Source of the DNA: Dechloromonas aromatica (nom. nud.)
GTDB taxonomy: Bacteria > Pseudomonadota > Gammaproteobacteria > Burkholderiales > Rhodocyclaceae
Direction of reading: 5' to 3'
Length of the DNA stretch: 64,000 bases
Assembly (NCBI GenBank): GCA_017848965.1
Contig: JAFIHA010000054.1
Location: 1 to 64,000, forward strand
Shown: positions 9,032 through 17,575 of the stretch, piece after piece
Layout: each line of letters begins with the position of its first letter
How positions within the stretch are numbered: the stretch's first letter is position 1
Notes under the pieces: generated by a model
The model's input: the letters and a program-made list of their open reading frames with translations, nothing else
What the model was told of the DNA's origin: nothing
Database searches by the model: none
Made by a program: the position numbers and the translations under genes

Positions 9032-9451
9032 ATGTTTGCCAGTTCCCCCAACGCCTACAAACAGATCGGGCAGGATGCCGATATTCTGGGCGCCGATCCG
9101 CACCGTCTGATCGTCCTGCTGTTTGACGGCGCCGACGCCGCCTTGCTCAAAGCCAGGGCCTGTCTCGAACAGAAGGATATCCGCGGCCGCTCGGACGCAC
9201 TGATCAAGGCCATCGACATCATTTCCCATGGTTTGGCGGACAGTCTCAACCTTGAGCATGGCGGCGATCTCGCCAAGAACCTGAGCGCACTTTACGAATA
9301 CATGGTCAGCCGCCTGATCTATGCCAATATCCACCAGGACGAGCGCGCCATCACCGAGGTGCAGAAGCTGCTTGGAGAAATTGGCGGCGCCTGGCGCGAA
9401 ATGGGCGACAACCTGAGAAAGCAGGCTGCGGCTGGAGGACCCAAGCCCTGA
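9032..9451 (+). CDS. fliS: Flagellin-specific export chaperone FliS
   Basis: 139 aa all-helical protein. Typical motifs are NAYKQIGQDADILGADPHRL, then IVLLFDGADAALLKARACLE and the central LSALYEYMVSRLIYANIHQD. FliS binds the disordered C-terminus of flagellin in the cytoplasm to stop early polymerisation and bring it to the export gate. Its stop overlaps the proposed CTG start of the next gene. Confidence 0.95.
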   Translation: MFASSPNAYKQIGQDADILGADPHRLIVLLFDGADAALLKARACLEQKDIRGRSDALIKAIDIISHGLADSLNLEHGGDLAKNLSALYEYMVSRLIYANIHQDERAITEVQKLLGEIGGAWREMGDNLRKQAAAGGPKP

Positions 9452-9756
9452 ACGAAAAAACCCCGCAAGGGAACACCGCCTTCAGCGACCTGTCGGCAGC
9501 GCTGGACGCCTTGCTCAACCTGCTCCGCCAAGGCAACTGGGAAGCCATCGCCGACCAGCAGACGGCTCTCTTGCCGGCGCTCGAAGCCGTCAGAAACCCG
9601 GCCCTGGCTCGGGAAAAGGCCATCTCTCCCGTTCAATTGGCCAGTTTGCAGGAAAAGCTTCAGCAAGCCATCGGCGAATGCCGCGAACGTCAGGCGCAAA
9701 TCGCGCCTTTGGTAGAAGCCTTCACGAAAAACCGCCCGCCGCAATCTAGCTCATGA
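9448..9756 (+). CDS. fliT: FliT-like small helical protein, probable CTG start
   Basis: 102 aa if it begins at the CTG at 9448 (CTGA overlap with the fliS stop). GGAGGA at 9434-9439 lies 8 bases upstream, which is ideal. The other in-frame option, TTG at 9511, would lose a conserved-looking first helix (FSDLSAALDALLNLLRQGNW). The protein is helical and charged, with EAIADQQTALLPALEAV and LQEKLQQAIGECRERQAQIA. Position directly after fliS and size fit FliT, the FliD export chaperone, but sequence similarity within this family is weak. The stop overlaps the next start (ATGA). Confidence 0.6.
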   Translation: MNEKTPQGNTAFSDLSAALDALLNLLRQGNWEAIADQQTALLPALEAVRNPALAREKAISPVQLASLQEKLQQAIGECRERQAQIAPLVEAFTKNRPPQSSS

Positions 9757-11720
9757 TTCCGCCGGATGTCGCCAGTTCGCTACGCTCGGTATTGACCGAG
9801 TCGCAGAACGCGACCCAACAGCCCCAGCAAACCCAACCTGTCGCGGCGATCCAGCGCATTGCCGACGTTCTCGGCAACCTCGTGCCAGGACAGCGGATCA
9901 TGGCCGAAATCCAGGGCATGCAGGCCAACGGCACCTACCGGGCGATGGTCGGCCAGCGGGAAATCACCCTTTCCCTGCCGTTTTCGGCCAAAGCCGGCGA
10001 CAGCCTGGAACTCGAAGTCACCGAATCCGACGGCAAGCTGGCTCTCGCCTTCGTCGCCAATCGTGGCGAACCCGCCGCCAAAGGACAGCCGGTTTCGGTT
10101 GCCACTTCGCTGAGCAATACCGGCCGCATGATCGGCGATCTGCTGCAGGAACTGACGGTGGACGGCAAGCGGGCACCGGCCGCGCCGCTCAACGGCAACC
10201 AGGCGCTGGTACAGAGCATGCCGAAAGATGCCGCACAACTGGTTCCCGTACTGAAACAGGCCCTGACGCAAAGCGGCATGTTCTACGAAGCCCACCAGGC
10301 GCGCTGGGCCTCTGGTCGGCTGCCGACCGAGCAATTGCGCCAAGAGCCGCAAGGCCGGCTCCCCGCACCGGCCAATCCGCAAAATCAGGGAAGCAGTCCC
10401 GCGCCGACCGCTTCGCCCCCTCAGCCCGCAGGCGGACCAAGCCCGGCGGCGCCAGGCCTCCCCGGCGGGGCTGCGATGAACAGCGCCCCCACCCTTCCCG
10501 GTTCTAACGGAGCCGCGCCCCCTGCCCCCGGCGGCAGCGCCCCGGCCGTCAGCGGCATCCCAACTCCGACGGCGCCTCCCCTCGCCGACAGCACGCCCCC
10601 CACGGCCAGCGCCAACCCGGCCAACCAAGCCCAGCCATCCCTGCCCCCGGAGCGCCCGCAGACATCCCCAACGCCCCCTCAGCAAGCTCAGGCGCTTGCC
10701 GGCCAGACGGCAACGCCACCCGAAGCGCCATCCAGCGCTGCAAGCCCCCCGCAAACATCGACAGCGGCGCCTTCTACCCCAGCCAATCCGGGGTCAGGCT
10801 CAGTTCCCGCGAACAGCGCTACGCCAACCGCACCGAATCAAGCCCCACCTGCTCAGGCGGCGCCACCAGCCAGCACCACCCCGACATCAGCGGCAAACGC
10901 AGCCGGCCCCAGCCAGACCCCGCCCGCTAGCCCGCGAACGAGCTTGCCCGAAAATGCCCGAGCAACCCCCGCCCCCTTGCCGCCACCGCTAATCAGGCAA
11001 GGCAATCTGACCTACGAAGCGTTTCCGCCACGAAACGCCTGGCTGCCCCAGGGGGCTGAAACGCAGATGCCGGCCACTGCGTCCGCAACCACACCACCTC
11101 CTCCCCAGCCATCGCCGCCTCCCGCCAATGCCCAGCGCGCCGAGGCTGGTCAGCCGAGCCTGGCATCGCCGGCTACCCCCCCGCAGGACGAAGCGGCACC
11201 TGTCAAAACAGGCAGCAGCCCCGCCAGCCCTGCCGAGATCAGCCGGGACACCGGTCGAACTCCGATCGTCTCCACCGCAGGCACGGAGAAAGCCCTAGCA
11301 CCAAGCCCGCCGGCTGGCCCGGCAGGCATTCCGCGTGACATCGCACCGCTCGTCCAGCAACAGCTCGACGGCCTGGCCAACCAGAATTACGCCTGGCAAG
11401 GCCAGATCTGGCCGGGGCAAAACCTGTGGTGGGAAATCGGAGAAGATCCGGAAAGCCGCGGCGGCGGCGACGAGGAAGGCAAACGCTGGCAAACCCGCCT
11501 GAAACTGACACTCCCCGTTCTCGGTGAGGTTGACGCCAGTATCTCGCTGCAAGGCTCGGGGCAGATCAGCCTGCGCCTGGCCGCCGGCGATGCGGCAAGC
11601 GCGACGCAGTTGCAGGAACGCCTGGCCGAGTTGCGTCGGCAATTTGAAACCGCCGGTCTGTCGATTGGCCAGATGCGTGTCGATCATGAGCCCCACCGCG
11701 AAGCCGAACCCGCTGCGTGA
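9753..11720 (+). CDS. FliK-like flagellar hook-length control family protein (second copy)
   Basis: 655 aa. The N-terminal domain of about 110 residues is ordered (VLGNLVPGQRIMAEIQGMQA, then REITLSLPFSAKAGDSLELE). A very long Pro/Ala/Ser/Thr-rich disordered stretch follows, at about residues 190-525. The C-terminal domain (WQTRLKLTLPVLGEVDASIS, then SGQISLRLAAG) resembles the FliK substrate-switch domain. It differs from the standard fliK at 21251-23311. Immediately downstream lies a stand-alone FlhB-C-terminus-like gene, the natural partner of a FliK C-domain. This suggests a second export-switch pair, like the ylqG-ylqH arrangement in Bacillus; the comparison is from memory. Confidence 0.7.
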   Translation: MIPPDVASSLRSVLTESQNATQQPQQTQPVAAIQRIADVLGNLVPGQRIMAEIQGMQANGTYRAMVGQREITLSLPFSAKAGDSLELEVTESDGKLALAFVANRGEPAAKGQPVSVATSLSNTGRMIGDLLQELTVDGKRAPAAPLNGNQALVQSMPKDAAQLVPVLKQALTQSGMFYEAHQARWASGRLPTEQLRQEPQGRLPAPANPQNQGSSPAPTASPPQPAGGPSPAAPGLPGGAAMNSAPTLPGSNGAAPPAPGGSAPAVSGIPTPTAPPLADSTPPTASANPANQAQPSLPPERPQTSPTPPQQAQALAGQTATPPEAPSSAASPPQTSTAAPSTPANPGSGSVPANSATPTAPNQAPPAQAAPPASTTPTSAANAAGPSQTPPASPRTSLPENARATPAPLPPPLIRQGNLTYEAFPPRNAWLPQGAETQMPATASATTPPPPQPSPPPANAQRAEAGQPSLASPATPPQDEAAPVKTGSSPASPAEISRDTGRTPIVSTAGTEKALAPSPPAGPAGIPRDIAPLVQQQLDGLANQNYAWQGQIWPGQNLWWEIGEDPESRGGGDEEGKRWQTRLKLTLPVLGEVDASISLQGSGQISLRLAAGDAASATQLQERLAELRRQFETAGLSIGQMRVDHEPHREAEPAA

Positions 11721-11982
11721 AGCGGTTGCACTGGCCTACAGCCAGACCGAAGCCGCGCCCCGCGTTGTCGCCAAGGGCAAGGGGCTGATCGCCGAGCAGA
11801 TCATCGCCAAAGCCAGGGAACACGGGGTTTACGTCCACGAATCGGCCGAACTGGTCGCCTTGCTGACCCAGGTCGATATTGACGAACACATCCCGCCGCA
11901 GTTATACATGGCCGTCGCCGAACTACTGGCCTGGCTGTACCGGATCGAACAAGGCGAGCATCCGGAACCACCCAAGGTCTAA
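11686..11982 (+). CDS. FlhB C-terminal-domain homolog (FhlB/YlqH type) without NPTH
   Basis: 98 aa. It matches the part of FlhB just after the autocleavage site: REAVALAYSQTEAAPRVVAK, then GKGLIAEQIIAKAREHGVYV and HESAELVALL, ending in a helix (YMAVAELLAWLYRIEQGE). The NPTH loop itself is missing, so it cannot self-cleave like FlhB at 46504-47637. It probably works as a free FlhBcc-like export factor. The start at 11686 overlaps the upstream FliK-like gene by 35 bases; a GTG at 11677 is an alternative. Confidence 0.78.
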   Translation: MSPTAKPNPLREAVALAYSQTEAAPRVVAKGKGLIAEQIIAKAREHGVYVHESAELVALLTQVDIDEHIPPQLYMAVAELLAWLYRIEQGEHPEPPKV

Positions 11983-12004
11983 CCCGATCGAGCAAAGCGC
12001 CACC

Positions 12005-12796
12005 ATGCCCACCGTCAGCAACACCGCTTCCACGACCTTATTCGAAATCGACCAACCGGACCAGTTCGGCCAGTTCATCCAGAGCAACCCGCTGGAAATC
12101 CTGCGCAATCTGCACGCGCTGACCAGACAGGGGGGGTTCGTCAGTGTTTACTTTGATCGCGGTGAAAAATTTTTCCTGAGCACGATACTGGCCGTCGACG
12201 AAAGTCGACGCAGCATCGTGATCGATGCCCCACGCCAAGCGGAAGTCCTGCAGCAAGCGATGCACGCCGACATCGCTACCCTGTGCGCCAATCTGGAACG
12301 GATCAAGATTCAGTTCCATCTGCAGCGTCTGCAGCCAAATACCTGGGAAGACCGCGAAGCGCTGATCAGCCCCCTGCCGGAAAAAATGCTGCGCCTGCAG
12401 CGCCGCGAATTCTTCCGTATCCAGACACCGCTACTCAATCCCCTGCGCTGCCGCCTGATTCGCCAGCACGGCGATGGCCGTAGCGAGGTCTTCGAGTTCC
12501 CGCTGCACGACATCAGCGGCGGCGGCGTCTGTCTGATCGCACCGATCGAGATGGCGGAAAAGTTCTCCCTGGGCGAACTGTTTGCCGATTGCCGCCTGGA
12601 CATTCCCGGCGAAAGCGTGCTCTCGGTCAATCTCCGGGTGCGCGAACTGGCCCAGCTGGAAATGCACGACGGTCAGCCGCAGCTAAGACTGGGGTGCGAG
12701 TTCTTCAACCTGCCGGGCACCCGACTAAGCCTGATCGAGCGCTACATCACCCGGCAGGAACGCGAGAACAAAGCCCGACTCAACGGCTACGTCTGA
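12005..12796 (+). CDS. ycgR: Flagellar brake protein YcgR (PilZ domain)
   Basis: 263 aa. Residues about 10-120 are the YcgR N-terminal domain (NPLEILRNLHALTRQGGFVS, then SVYFDRGEKFFLSTILAVD). Residues about 128-250 are PilZ: the c-di-GMP-binding RxxxR lies in LQRREFFRIQTP, and the DxSxxG motif is DISGGGVCL. On binding c-di-GMP, such proteins act on the motor to slow or bias rotation. The ATG at 12005 is chosen; the frame is open upstream to 11879, but that stretch overlaps the previous gene. It converges with fliE, with 11 bases between stops. Confidence 0.9.
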   Translation: MPTVSNTASTTLFEIDQPDQFGQFIQSNPLEILRNLHALTRQGGFVSVYFDRGEKFFLSTILAVDESRRSIVIDAPRQAEVLQQAMHADIATLCANLERIKIQFHLQRLQPNTWEDREALISPLPEKMLRLQRREFFRIQTPLLNPLRCRLIRQHGDGRSEVFEFPLHDISGGGVCLIAPIEMAEKFSLGELFADCRLDIPGESVLSVNLRVRELAQLEMHDGQPQLRLGCEFFNLPGTRLSLIERYITRQERENKARLNGYV

Positions 12797-12807
12797 CCGG
12801 CCAGCGC

Positions 12808-13134
12808 TCAGACCTGCATGTTCATCACGTCCTGATAGGCCGTGACGAGCTTGTTGCGGACCTGAACCATTTCCTGGAACGAGACACTGGCGCTCTGCAG
12901 GGCGATCATCACTTCGTGCAGATTCTGGTTGCTGTCACCGGCGGCAAGTTTTTCCGCCATCTGATTGGCCGATTTCTGGGCCTCGTTGACCTTGTCGATG
13001 GAATTTTTCAGCACCTCGGCAAAATCGGTCACGCCGGCCGTCGTGCCGGAATTCCCGGCAGCGGGCAGGCCAGAGGCCTGCGCGGCGGTTGCCCGCAACG
13101 TGCTCAACATCTGTTCGATACCCTTGGTGTCCAT
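12808..13134 (-). CDS. fliE: Flagellar hook-basal body protein FliE
   Basis: 108 aa. Signature: TDFAEVLKNSIDKVNEAQKS, then NLHEVMIALQSASVSFQEMV and VRNKLVTAYQDVMNMQV. FliE is the MS ring-rod junction protein in the periplasm. The start has a strong ribosome site (AAAGGAG) and a near-consensus sigma-54 promoter just upstream. In many gammaproteobacteria fliE leads the fliEFGHIJ operon. Here it is detached, inverted, and separated from fliF by flrC and flrB. Confidence 0.95.
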   Translation of the reverse strand: MDTKGIEQMLSTLRATAAQASGLPAAGNSGTTAGVTDFAEVLKNSIDKVNEAQKSANQMAEKLAAGDSNQNLHEVMIALQSASVSFQEMVQVRNKLVTAYQDVMNMQV

Positions 13135-13162
13135 CTGTCACTCCTTTTCGCAGGCAATTCAG

Positions 13163-13178
13163 AGCAAGAAGCAGGCCA
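13163..13178 (-). promoter_or_regulatory. Putative sigma-54 promoter of fliE
   Basis: Read on the minus strand: TGGCCTGCTTCTTGCT. This has the invariant GG-N10-GC spacing and TTGCT in the -12 element (consensus TGGCAC-N5-TTGCW). It sits between the flrC stop and the fliE start, giving a leader of about 20 nt. Confidence 0.75.
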
Positions 13179-13181
13179 ATA

Positions 13182-14537
13182 TCAGTCCTGATAGTGACCT
13201 TCCTCGCGATACTGCTGCAACTTGTAGCGCAAGGTCCGCTCGGAAATCCCCAGACGCTCGATCGCCAGCTTGCGCGAACCGCCGACTTCGGCCAGCGTCT
13301 GCAGGATGTGCTCGCGTTCGAGATCCTTGATGTTTCTATTATCGCCGTTTTTCGCGGCAACCGGCTGCCCGGCGCCAACCGCCGTCGCCGCCGCCGGCAC
13401 CACCGCGTTAGCCGGCAGGTTCAAATGTTCCGCCGCGATTTCCTGCCCCGGCGCCAGGATCAGCGCGCGCTGGATGACGTTTTCCAGCTCCCGGACGTTG
13501 CCCGGCCAGGCGTGCACAGTGAGCGCCCGCTCCGCCGCCGGCGACAGGCGCATGCCGGTGCGTCCGAAACGACTGCCATGCTCGGCGATGAAATGGCGGG
13601 CGATCGGCACGATATCGAGCGGCCGCTGGCGCAAGGCCGGAATCGCCACCGGGAAGACGTTGAGCCGGTAGTAGAGGTCCTCGCGAAAGACGCCGCGAGC
13701 GACTGCTTCCGCCATGTCGCGGTTGGACGTGGCGACGATGCGGATGTTGAGCGCCACCGGCTTCTTGCCGCCGACCCGCTCGACTTCCCTTTCCTGCAGC
13801 ACCCGCAGCAGCTTGGCCTGCAGCCCCAGCGGCATTTCCGTGACTTCGTCAAGTAGCAGGGTACCGTCCTGCGCCTGCTCGAACTTGCCGGCCTGGGCCT
13901 GCTGCGCCCCGGTGAAGGCGCCTTTCTCGTAGCCGAACAAGGTCGCCTCGAGCAGACTGTCGGGGATCGCCGCACAGTTGATGGCGACGAAAGGCCCGTC
14001 GCGCCGGGCCGAGTTCCGATGAATGAAGCGAGCGACCACTTCCTTGCCAACCCCGGATTCTCCGGTAAGCAAAACCGTCGCATCGGTCTGGGCGACGCGC
14101 CCGGCGATGGCAAACAGGTCGCGACTGGCCGGGTCTTCGGCGATCACCCCGGCATCACCGCGGGCGGCCGCCAGCTCGTACTTGTTGATATGCGCGAGCA
14201 GCGCCTGCGGCTCAAAGGGCTTGAGCAGGAAATCGCAGGCACCGGAGCGCATCGCATCGACCGCCTTGTCCACTTCCGCGTAGGCAGTCATCAGGAGCAC
14301 CGGCAGGTGCGGCAGGTGGGCGCGGATTTCCTTGAGCAGGGTGATACCGTCCATCGGCATCATGCGCACGTCGCTGACGACGATCGAGAAGGCCTGTTCG
14401 TCGAGCGCGCGCAAGGCCGCCTCGCCGCCATCGACGGCGCGATAGCTGCGGCCGGCAAGTTCCAGCGTGTCGCCGATCGCCTCGCGCAGGCTGGGATCGT
14501 CCTCGACGACGAGAACCGGCAGGTTATGTTCGCTCAT
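13182..14537 (-). CDS. flrC: Sigma-54-dependent flagellar response regulator FlrC/FleR
   Basis: 451 aa. Receiver domain at residues 5-120 (LVVEDDPSLREAIGDTL, phospho-Asp in VSDVRMMPMDG, Lys in LLKPF). Sigma-54 AAA+ domain at about 140-375, with Walker A GESGVGKEVV and the sigma-54 contact loop GAFTGA. Fis-type helix-turn-helix at about 405-450 (GGSRKLAIERLGISERTLRY). Its operon partner is the kinase FlrB. Known FlrC/FleR proteins activate sigma-54 promoters for basal body and hook genes, which fits the promoters found here before fliE, fliK and flgB. Confidence 0.92.
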   Translation of the reverse strand: MSEHNLPVLVVEDDPSLREAIGDTLELAGRSYRAVDGGEAALRALDEQAFSIVVSDVRMMPMDGITLLKEIRAHLPHLPVLLMTAYAEVDKAVDAMRSGACDFLLKPFEPQALLAHINKYELAAARGDAGVIAEDPASRDLFAIAGRVAQTDATVLLTGESGVGKEVVARFIHRNSARRDGPFVAINCAAIPDSLLEATLFGYEKGAFTGAQQAQAGKFEQAQDGTLLLDEVTEMPLGLQAKLLRVLQEREVERVGGKKPVALNIRIVATSNRDMAEAVARGVFREDLYYRLNVFPVAIPALRQRPLDIVPIARHFIAEHGSRFGRTGMRLSPAAERALTVHAWPGNVRELENVIQRALILAPGQEIAAEHLNLPANAVVPAAATAVGAGQPVAAKNGDNRNIKDLEREHILQTLAEVGGSRKLAIERLGISERTLRYKLQQYREEGHYQD

Positions 14538-14552
14538 TGCTTCACTTTCATT

Positions 14553-15725
14553 TCAGTCTGCCGCCACCGGCAAGGTCATCACGAACTCGGCACCCTCGCC
14601 GCTCGCCGGCGCGATCTCTATCGTCCCGCCATGCGCGCGCGCGACACCGAGGGCGATGGCCAGGCCAAGACCGGTGCCTTGGCCCTTGGTCGTATAAAAC
14701 GGCTCGAAGATCCGCCCCCGCTTCTCCGGCGCAATACCCGGCCCGGTATCGCGCACCGACAAGCTCAGCCAGTCCTTGCAAAAATTGCCGGTCAGGCAAA
14801 TTTTGCCGCCCGCTGGCGTCGCCTGCAGTGCATTTTCCAGCAGGTTGACCAGGGCGCCGAACAGCGCCTTGCGGCTGCCGACGATTCTCGCATCGCCACA
14901 TTCGTCGACCAATACAAATTCGATGCCATGTTCGCGCATCAGGGCGTCCATGGTCTGCGCCGCGTCCGCCAGCAGTTCGCCAGCCGGGATGATGTCGTGA
15001 CCGATGCTCTCGCCGCGCGCGAAAAGCAGGACATCCTGGATCAGCCGTTCAAGTCGTCGCAACTGGCCGGTCGCCTTCTCCGAAAAACGGCTGCGCGCCT
15101 CGTCGCTGATCCCCGGCTGGCCCAGGTTGGAAGCGTGCAGCAGTGCCGCCGCCAGCGGCGTGCGCAACTGGTGCGCCAGCGATGCCGCCATTTCGCCCAT
15201 TGCCGCCAGGCGCTGGCTGCGTTCCAGTTCTTCCTTCATCCGCTGCGCCGAGGTGATGTCGTGGATCAGCAGCAACTTGCCGTCGCCGGAAGGCAGCGTA
15301 CTTTCGGCGATCGACACGCGCGCCTCGCCGAGCAGCCATTCACCGACGGTCAGCGTCGGCGCCAGCGACTGGCTGACCACGTCGCCCCAGTGCTGCCCCA
15401 CCACCGCCTCGCCGAACATGGCGATGGCGGCGGGATTGACCGCGGTGACCCGGGCGCCCTGGTCAAGCAGGACGACCCCCGCCGGCAAAGCGTCGAGCAA
15501 AGAGGACAGGCGCTCCGACAAAGCCTCCTTTTCCCGGTACTGGCGACGTAATTCGCCATTGGCGACGGCCAGTTCCTCGGTCAGCGAAGTCACCCGCGAC
15601 TGCAGGGCTTCATAGGCCTGGGTCAGCTCCGCCGAGACCTGGTTGAACATGGCGAATGCCCGCTGCAATTCGGCGGCTTTATCGGCCGCAACGGGTTCGG
15701 CGGCCTGGCTTGGAGGGTTTGTCAT
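14553..15725 (-). CDS. flrB: Flagellar sensor histidine kinase FlrB/FleS
   Basis: 390 aa from the ATG at 15725 (MTNPPSQAAEP); an in-frame ATG at 15743 is possible and neither has a strong ribosome site. There is no membrane segment, so it is a cytoplasmic kinase. Order: N-terminal coiled coil, a PAS-like domain (LLDALPAGVVLLDQGARVTA), HisKA with the phospho-accepting His in MGEMAASLAHQLRTPLAAA, then HATPase (NLLENALQATPAGG, then DTGPGIAPEKRGRIFEPFYT). It phosphorylates FlrC. It diverges from fliF across about 107 bases. Confidence 0.9.
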   Translation of the reverse strand: MTNPPSQAAEPVAADKAAELQRAFAMFNQVSAELTQAYEALQSRVTSLTEELAVANGELRRQYREKEALSERLSSLLDALPAGVVLLDQGARVTAVNPAAIAMFGEAVVGQHWGDVVSQSLAPTLTVGEWLLGEARVSIAESTLPSGDGKLLLIHDITSAQRMKEELERSQRLAAMGEMAASLAHQLRTPLAAALLHASNLGQPGISDEARSRFSEKATGQLRRLERLIQDVLLFARGESIGHDIIPAGELLADAAQTMDALMREHGIEFVLVDECGDARIVGSRKALFGALVNLLENALQATPAGGKICLTGNFCKDWLSLSVRDTGPGIAPEKRGRIFEPFYTTKGQGTGLGLAIALGVARAHGGTIEIAPASGEGAEFVMTLPVAAD

Positions 15726-15780
15726 TAAAATGATCGGGTGCATTCGGCGCCGGTAATAGTAGAATATTTCTAGGAAAATT

Positions 15781-15797
15781 TGGCTTCCCGATTGATT
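15781..15797 (+). promoter_or_regulatory. Possible sigma-54-like promoter of fliF operon
   Basis: TGGCTTCCCGATTGATT. The GG is correctly placed, but the -12 element reads TTGA instead of TTGC, missing one invariant base. It lies about 40 bases before fliF in the flrB-fliF divergent region. Kept because an FlrC-controlled promoter is expected here. Confidence 0.35.
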
Positions 15798-15832
15798 CTT
15801 CTTCTGTTTCTCTTTGATCGACCCGGCACTTG

Positions 15833-17575
15833 ATGGCAGCAACCACCGATACCACCGCAGGAAATGCACCCCCTGAAAACCAGGTGCAGCGCCTGCGCGA
15901 GGCCTTCAACCGCCTCAGCGAGCGGCAGAAGATCGGGTTGGCCGTCGCCATCGCGGCGATCGTCGCGCTGATCGTCGGCTCCATCCTGTGGAGCCGGCAG
16001 CCGGATTACAAGGTTCTCTTCTCCAACCTCGACGAGCGCGACGGCGGCAACATTGTCGCCTCGCTGGAACAGCAGAACATCCCGCACCGCATGTCGAGCA
16101 CCGGCGCCATCATGGTGCCGGCCGAGCGCGTGCACGAAGTGCGCCTGAAGCTCGCCTCGCAAGGCCTGCCGCGCGGCGGCATGATCGGCTTCGAGCTGAT
16201 GGAAAACCAGAAGTTCGGCATCAGCCAGTTTGCCGAGCAGGTCAATTACCAACGCGGACTGGAAGGCGAACTGGCGCGCACCATCATGTCGATCGGCTCG
16301 GTGCAGGCGGCACGCGTGCACCTGGCCATCCCCAAGCCCTCGGTTTTCGTCCGCGAGGAGCAGAAGCCAACCGCCTCGGTGATGCTCAGCCTCTACCCTG
16401 GCCGCACCCTCGACAGCGCCCAGGTCGCCGGCATCACGCATCTCGTCTCGTCGAGCGTGCCGCAACTGCAGCCGGGCAACGTCAGCATCCTCGACCAGAA
16501 CGGCAGCCTGCTGTCGACGCTGAAGAACAAGCTGACCGAAGCCGGACTCGACGCCACCCAATTGAAGTATGTCCGGGAAGTCGAGAACGGCATCGTCGCC
16601 CGCATCGAGGACATCCTGAAGCCGGTGCTCGGCCCCGACAACTTCAAGGTGCAGGTAGCGGCCGACATCGACTTCTCGCAAAGCGAACAGACCGCCGAAA
16701 CCTACCGCCCGAACGCGACACCGGAGACGACCGCGATCCGCAGCCGGCAGAACAACGAGACCGCCAGCGTCAACGAAGCCACCGGCGGCGTGCCCGGCGC
16801 GCTGACCAACCAGCCGCCGGTCCCCGCCACCGCGCCGCTGACCGCCCCGGCCACTGGCAACACTGCCGCCGCCGGCCAGCGTCCCGGCAATATCCCGGGC
16901 AACATCGACGCCGCCGGCATCACGGCGCCGATCAACGCCGCCGGCCAGCCGATCAGCACGGCCAAGAACTCGACCGTCAATTTCGAACTCGACCGCACCA
17001 TCCGTCACACCAAGCAGGGCATGGGCGCGGTGCGCCGCCTGACCGCGGCCGTCGTCGTCAACCATCGCAAGGATGTCGACGCCAAGACCGGCAAGGACAT
17101 CACCAAACCGCTCGCCGACGCCGAGATGAAACAGATCAACGAACTGGTCCGGGAAGCGATGGGCTTCAGCCAGGAACGCGGTGATTCGATCTCGGTCGCC
17201 AACGCGCCATTCGCCGCCGTCGAGAAGGAAGAAATCGGCCTGCCAGTGTGGAAGGATCCCGAAAGGTTGCTGAGCCTCGGCAAGGAGCCGCTGCAATACC
17301 TGTTGATCGTCGGCATCATCGCCTTCCTCTACTTCAAGATCATCCAGCCGGCGCTCCAGACCATGTTCCCGCCTCCGCCGAAGGCTGCCGAAACCGCAGC
17401 CACCGCTGGCGCGGCCGGCCACCTGGGCGCCGCTGGCGAGACAGGCGAGGAAGAGGAAAACGTGGAAATCGACCACTACGCGATCAAGGTACAGAAGGCC
17501 CGCGACCTGGCGCAGAACGACGCCAAGGCGGTAGCCAACATCATCAAGGAATGGATGGGCGCCAATGCCAGCTGA
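15833..17575 (+). CDS. fliF: Flagellar MS-ring protein FliF
   Basis: About 580 aa. First membrane helix near residues 40-60 (KIGLAVAIAAIVALIVGSIL), followed by the YscJ/FliF ring-building motifs (PDYKVLFSNLDERDGGNIVA). A low-complexity periplasmic stretch lies around residues 320-370, a second helix near 490-510 (YLLIVGIIAFLYFKII), and a cytoplasmic C-terminal tail that binds FliG. The ATG at 15833 is chosen; a TTG directly before it is possible. It overlaps fliG by 11 bases. Confidence 0.95.
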   Translation: MAATTDTTAGNAPPENQVQRLREAFNRLSERQKIGLAVAIAAIVALIVGSILWSRQPDYKVLFSNLDERDGGNIVASLEQQNIPHRMSSTGAIMVPAERVHEVRLKLASQGLPRGGMIGFELMENQKFGISQFAEQVNYQRGLEGELARTIMSIGSVQAARVHLAIPKPSVFVREEQKPTASVMLSLYPGRTLDSAQVAGITHLVSSSVPQLQPGNVSILDQNGSLLSTLKNKLTEAGLDATQLKYVREVENGIVARIEDILKPVLGPDNFKVQVAADIDFSQSEQTAETYRPNATPETTAIRSRQNNETASVNEATGGVPGALTNQPPVPATAPLTAPATGNTAAAGQRPGNIPGNIDAAGITAPINAAGQPISTAKNSTVNFELDRTIRHTKQGMGAVRRLTAAVVVNHRKDVDAKTGKDITKPLADAEMKQINELVREAMGFSQERGDSISVANAPFAAVEKEEIGLPVWKDPERLLSLGKEPLQYLLIVGIIAFLYFKIIQPALQTMFPPPPKAAETAATAGAAGHLGAAGETGEEEENVEIDHYAIKVQKARDLAQNDAKAVANIIKEWMGANAS

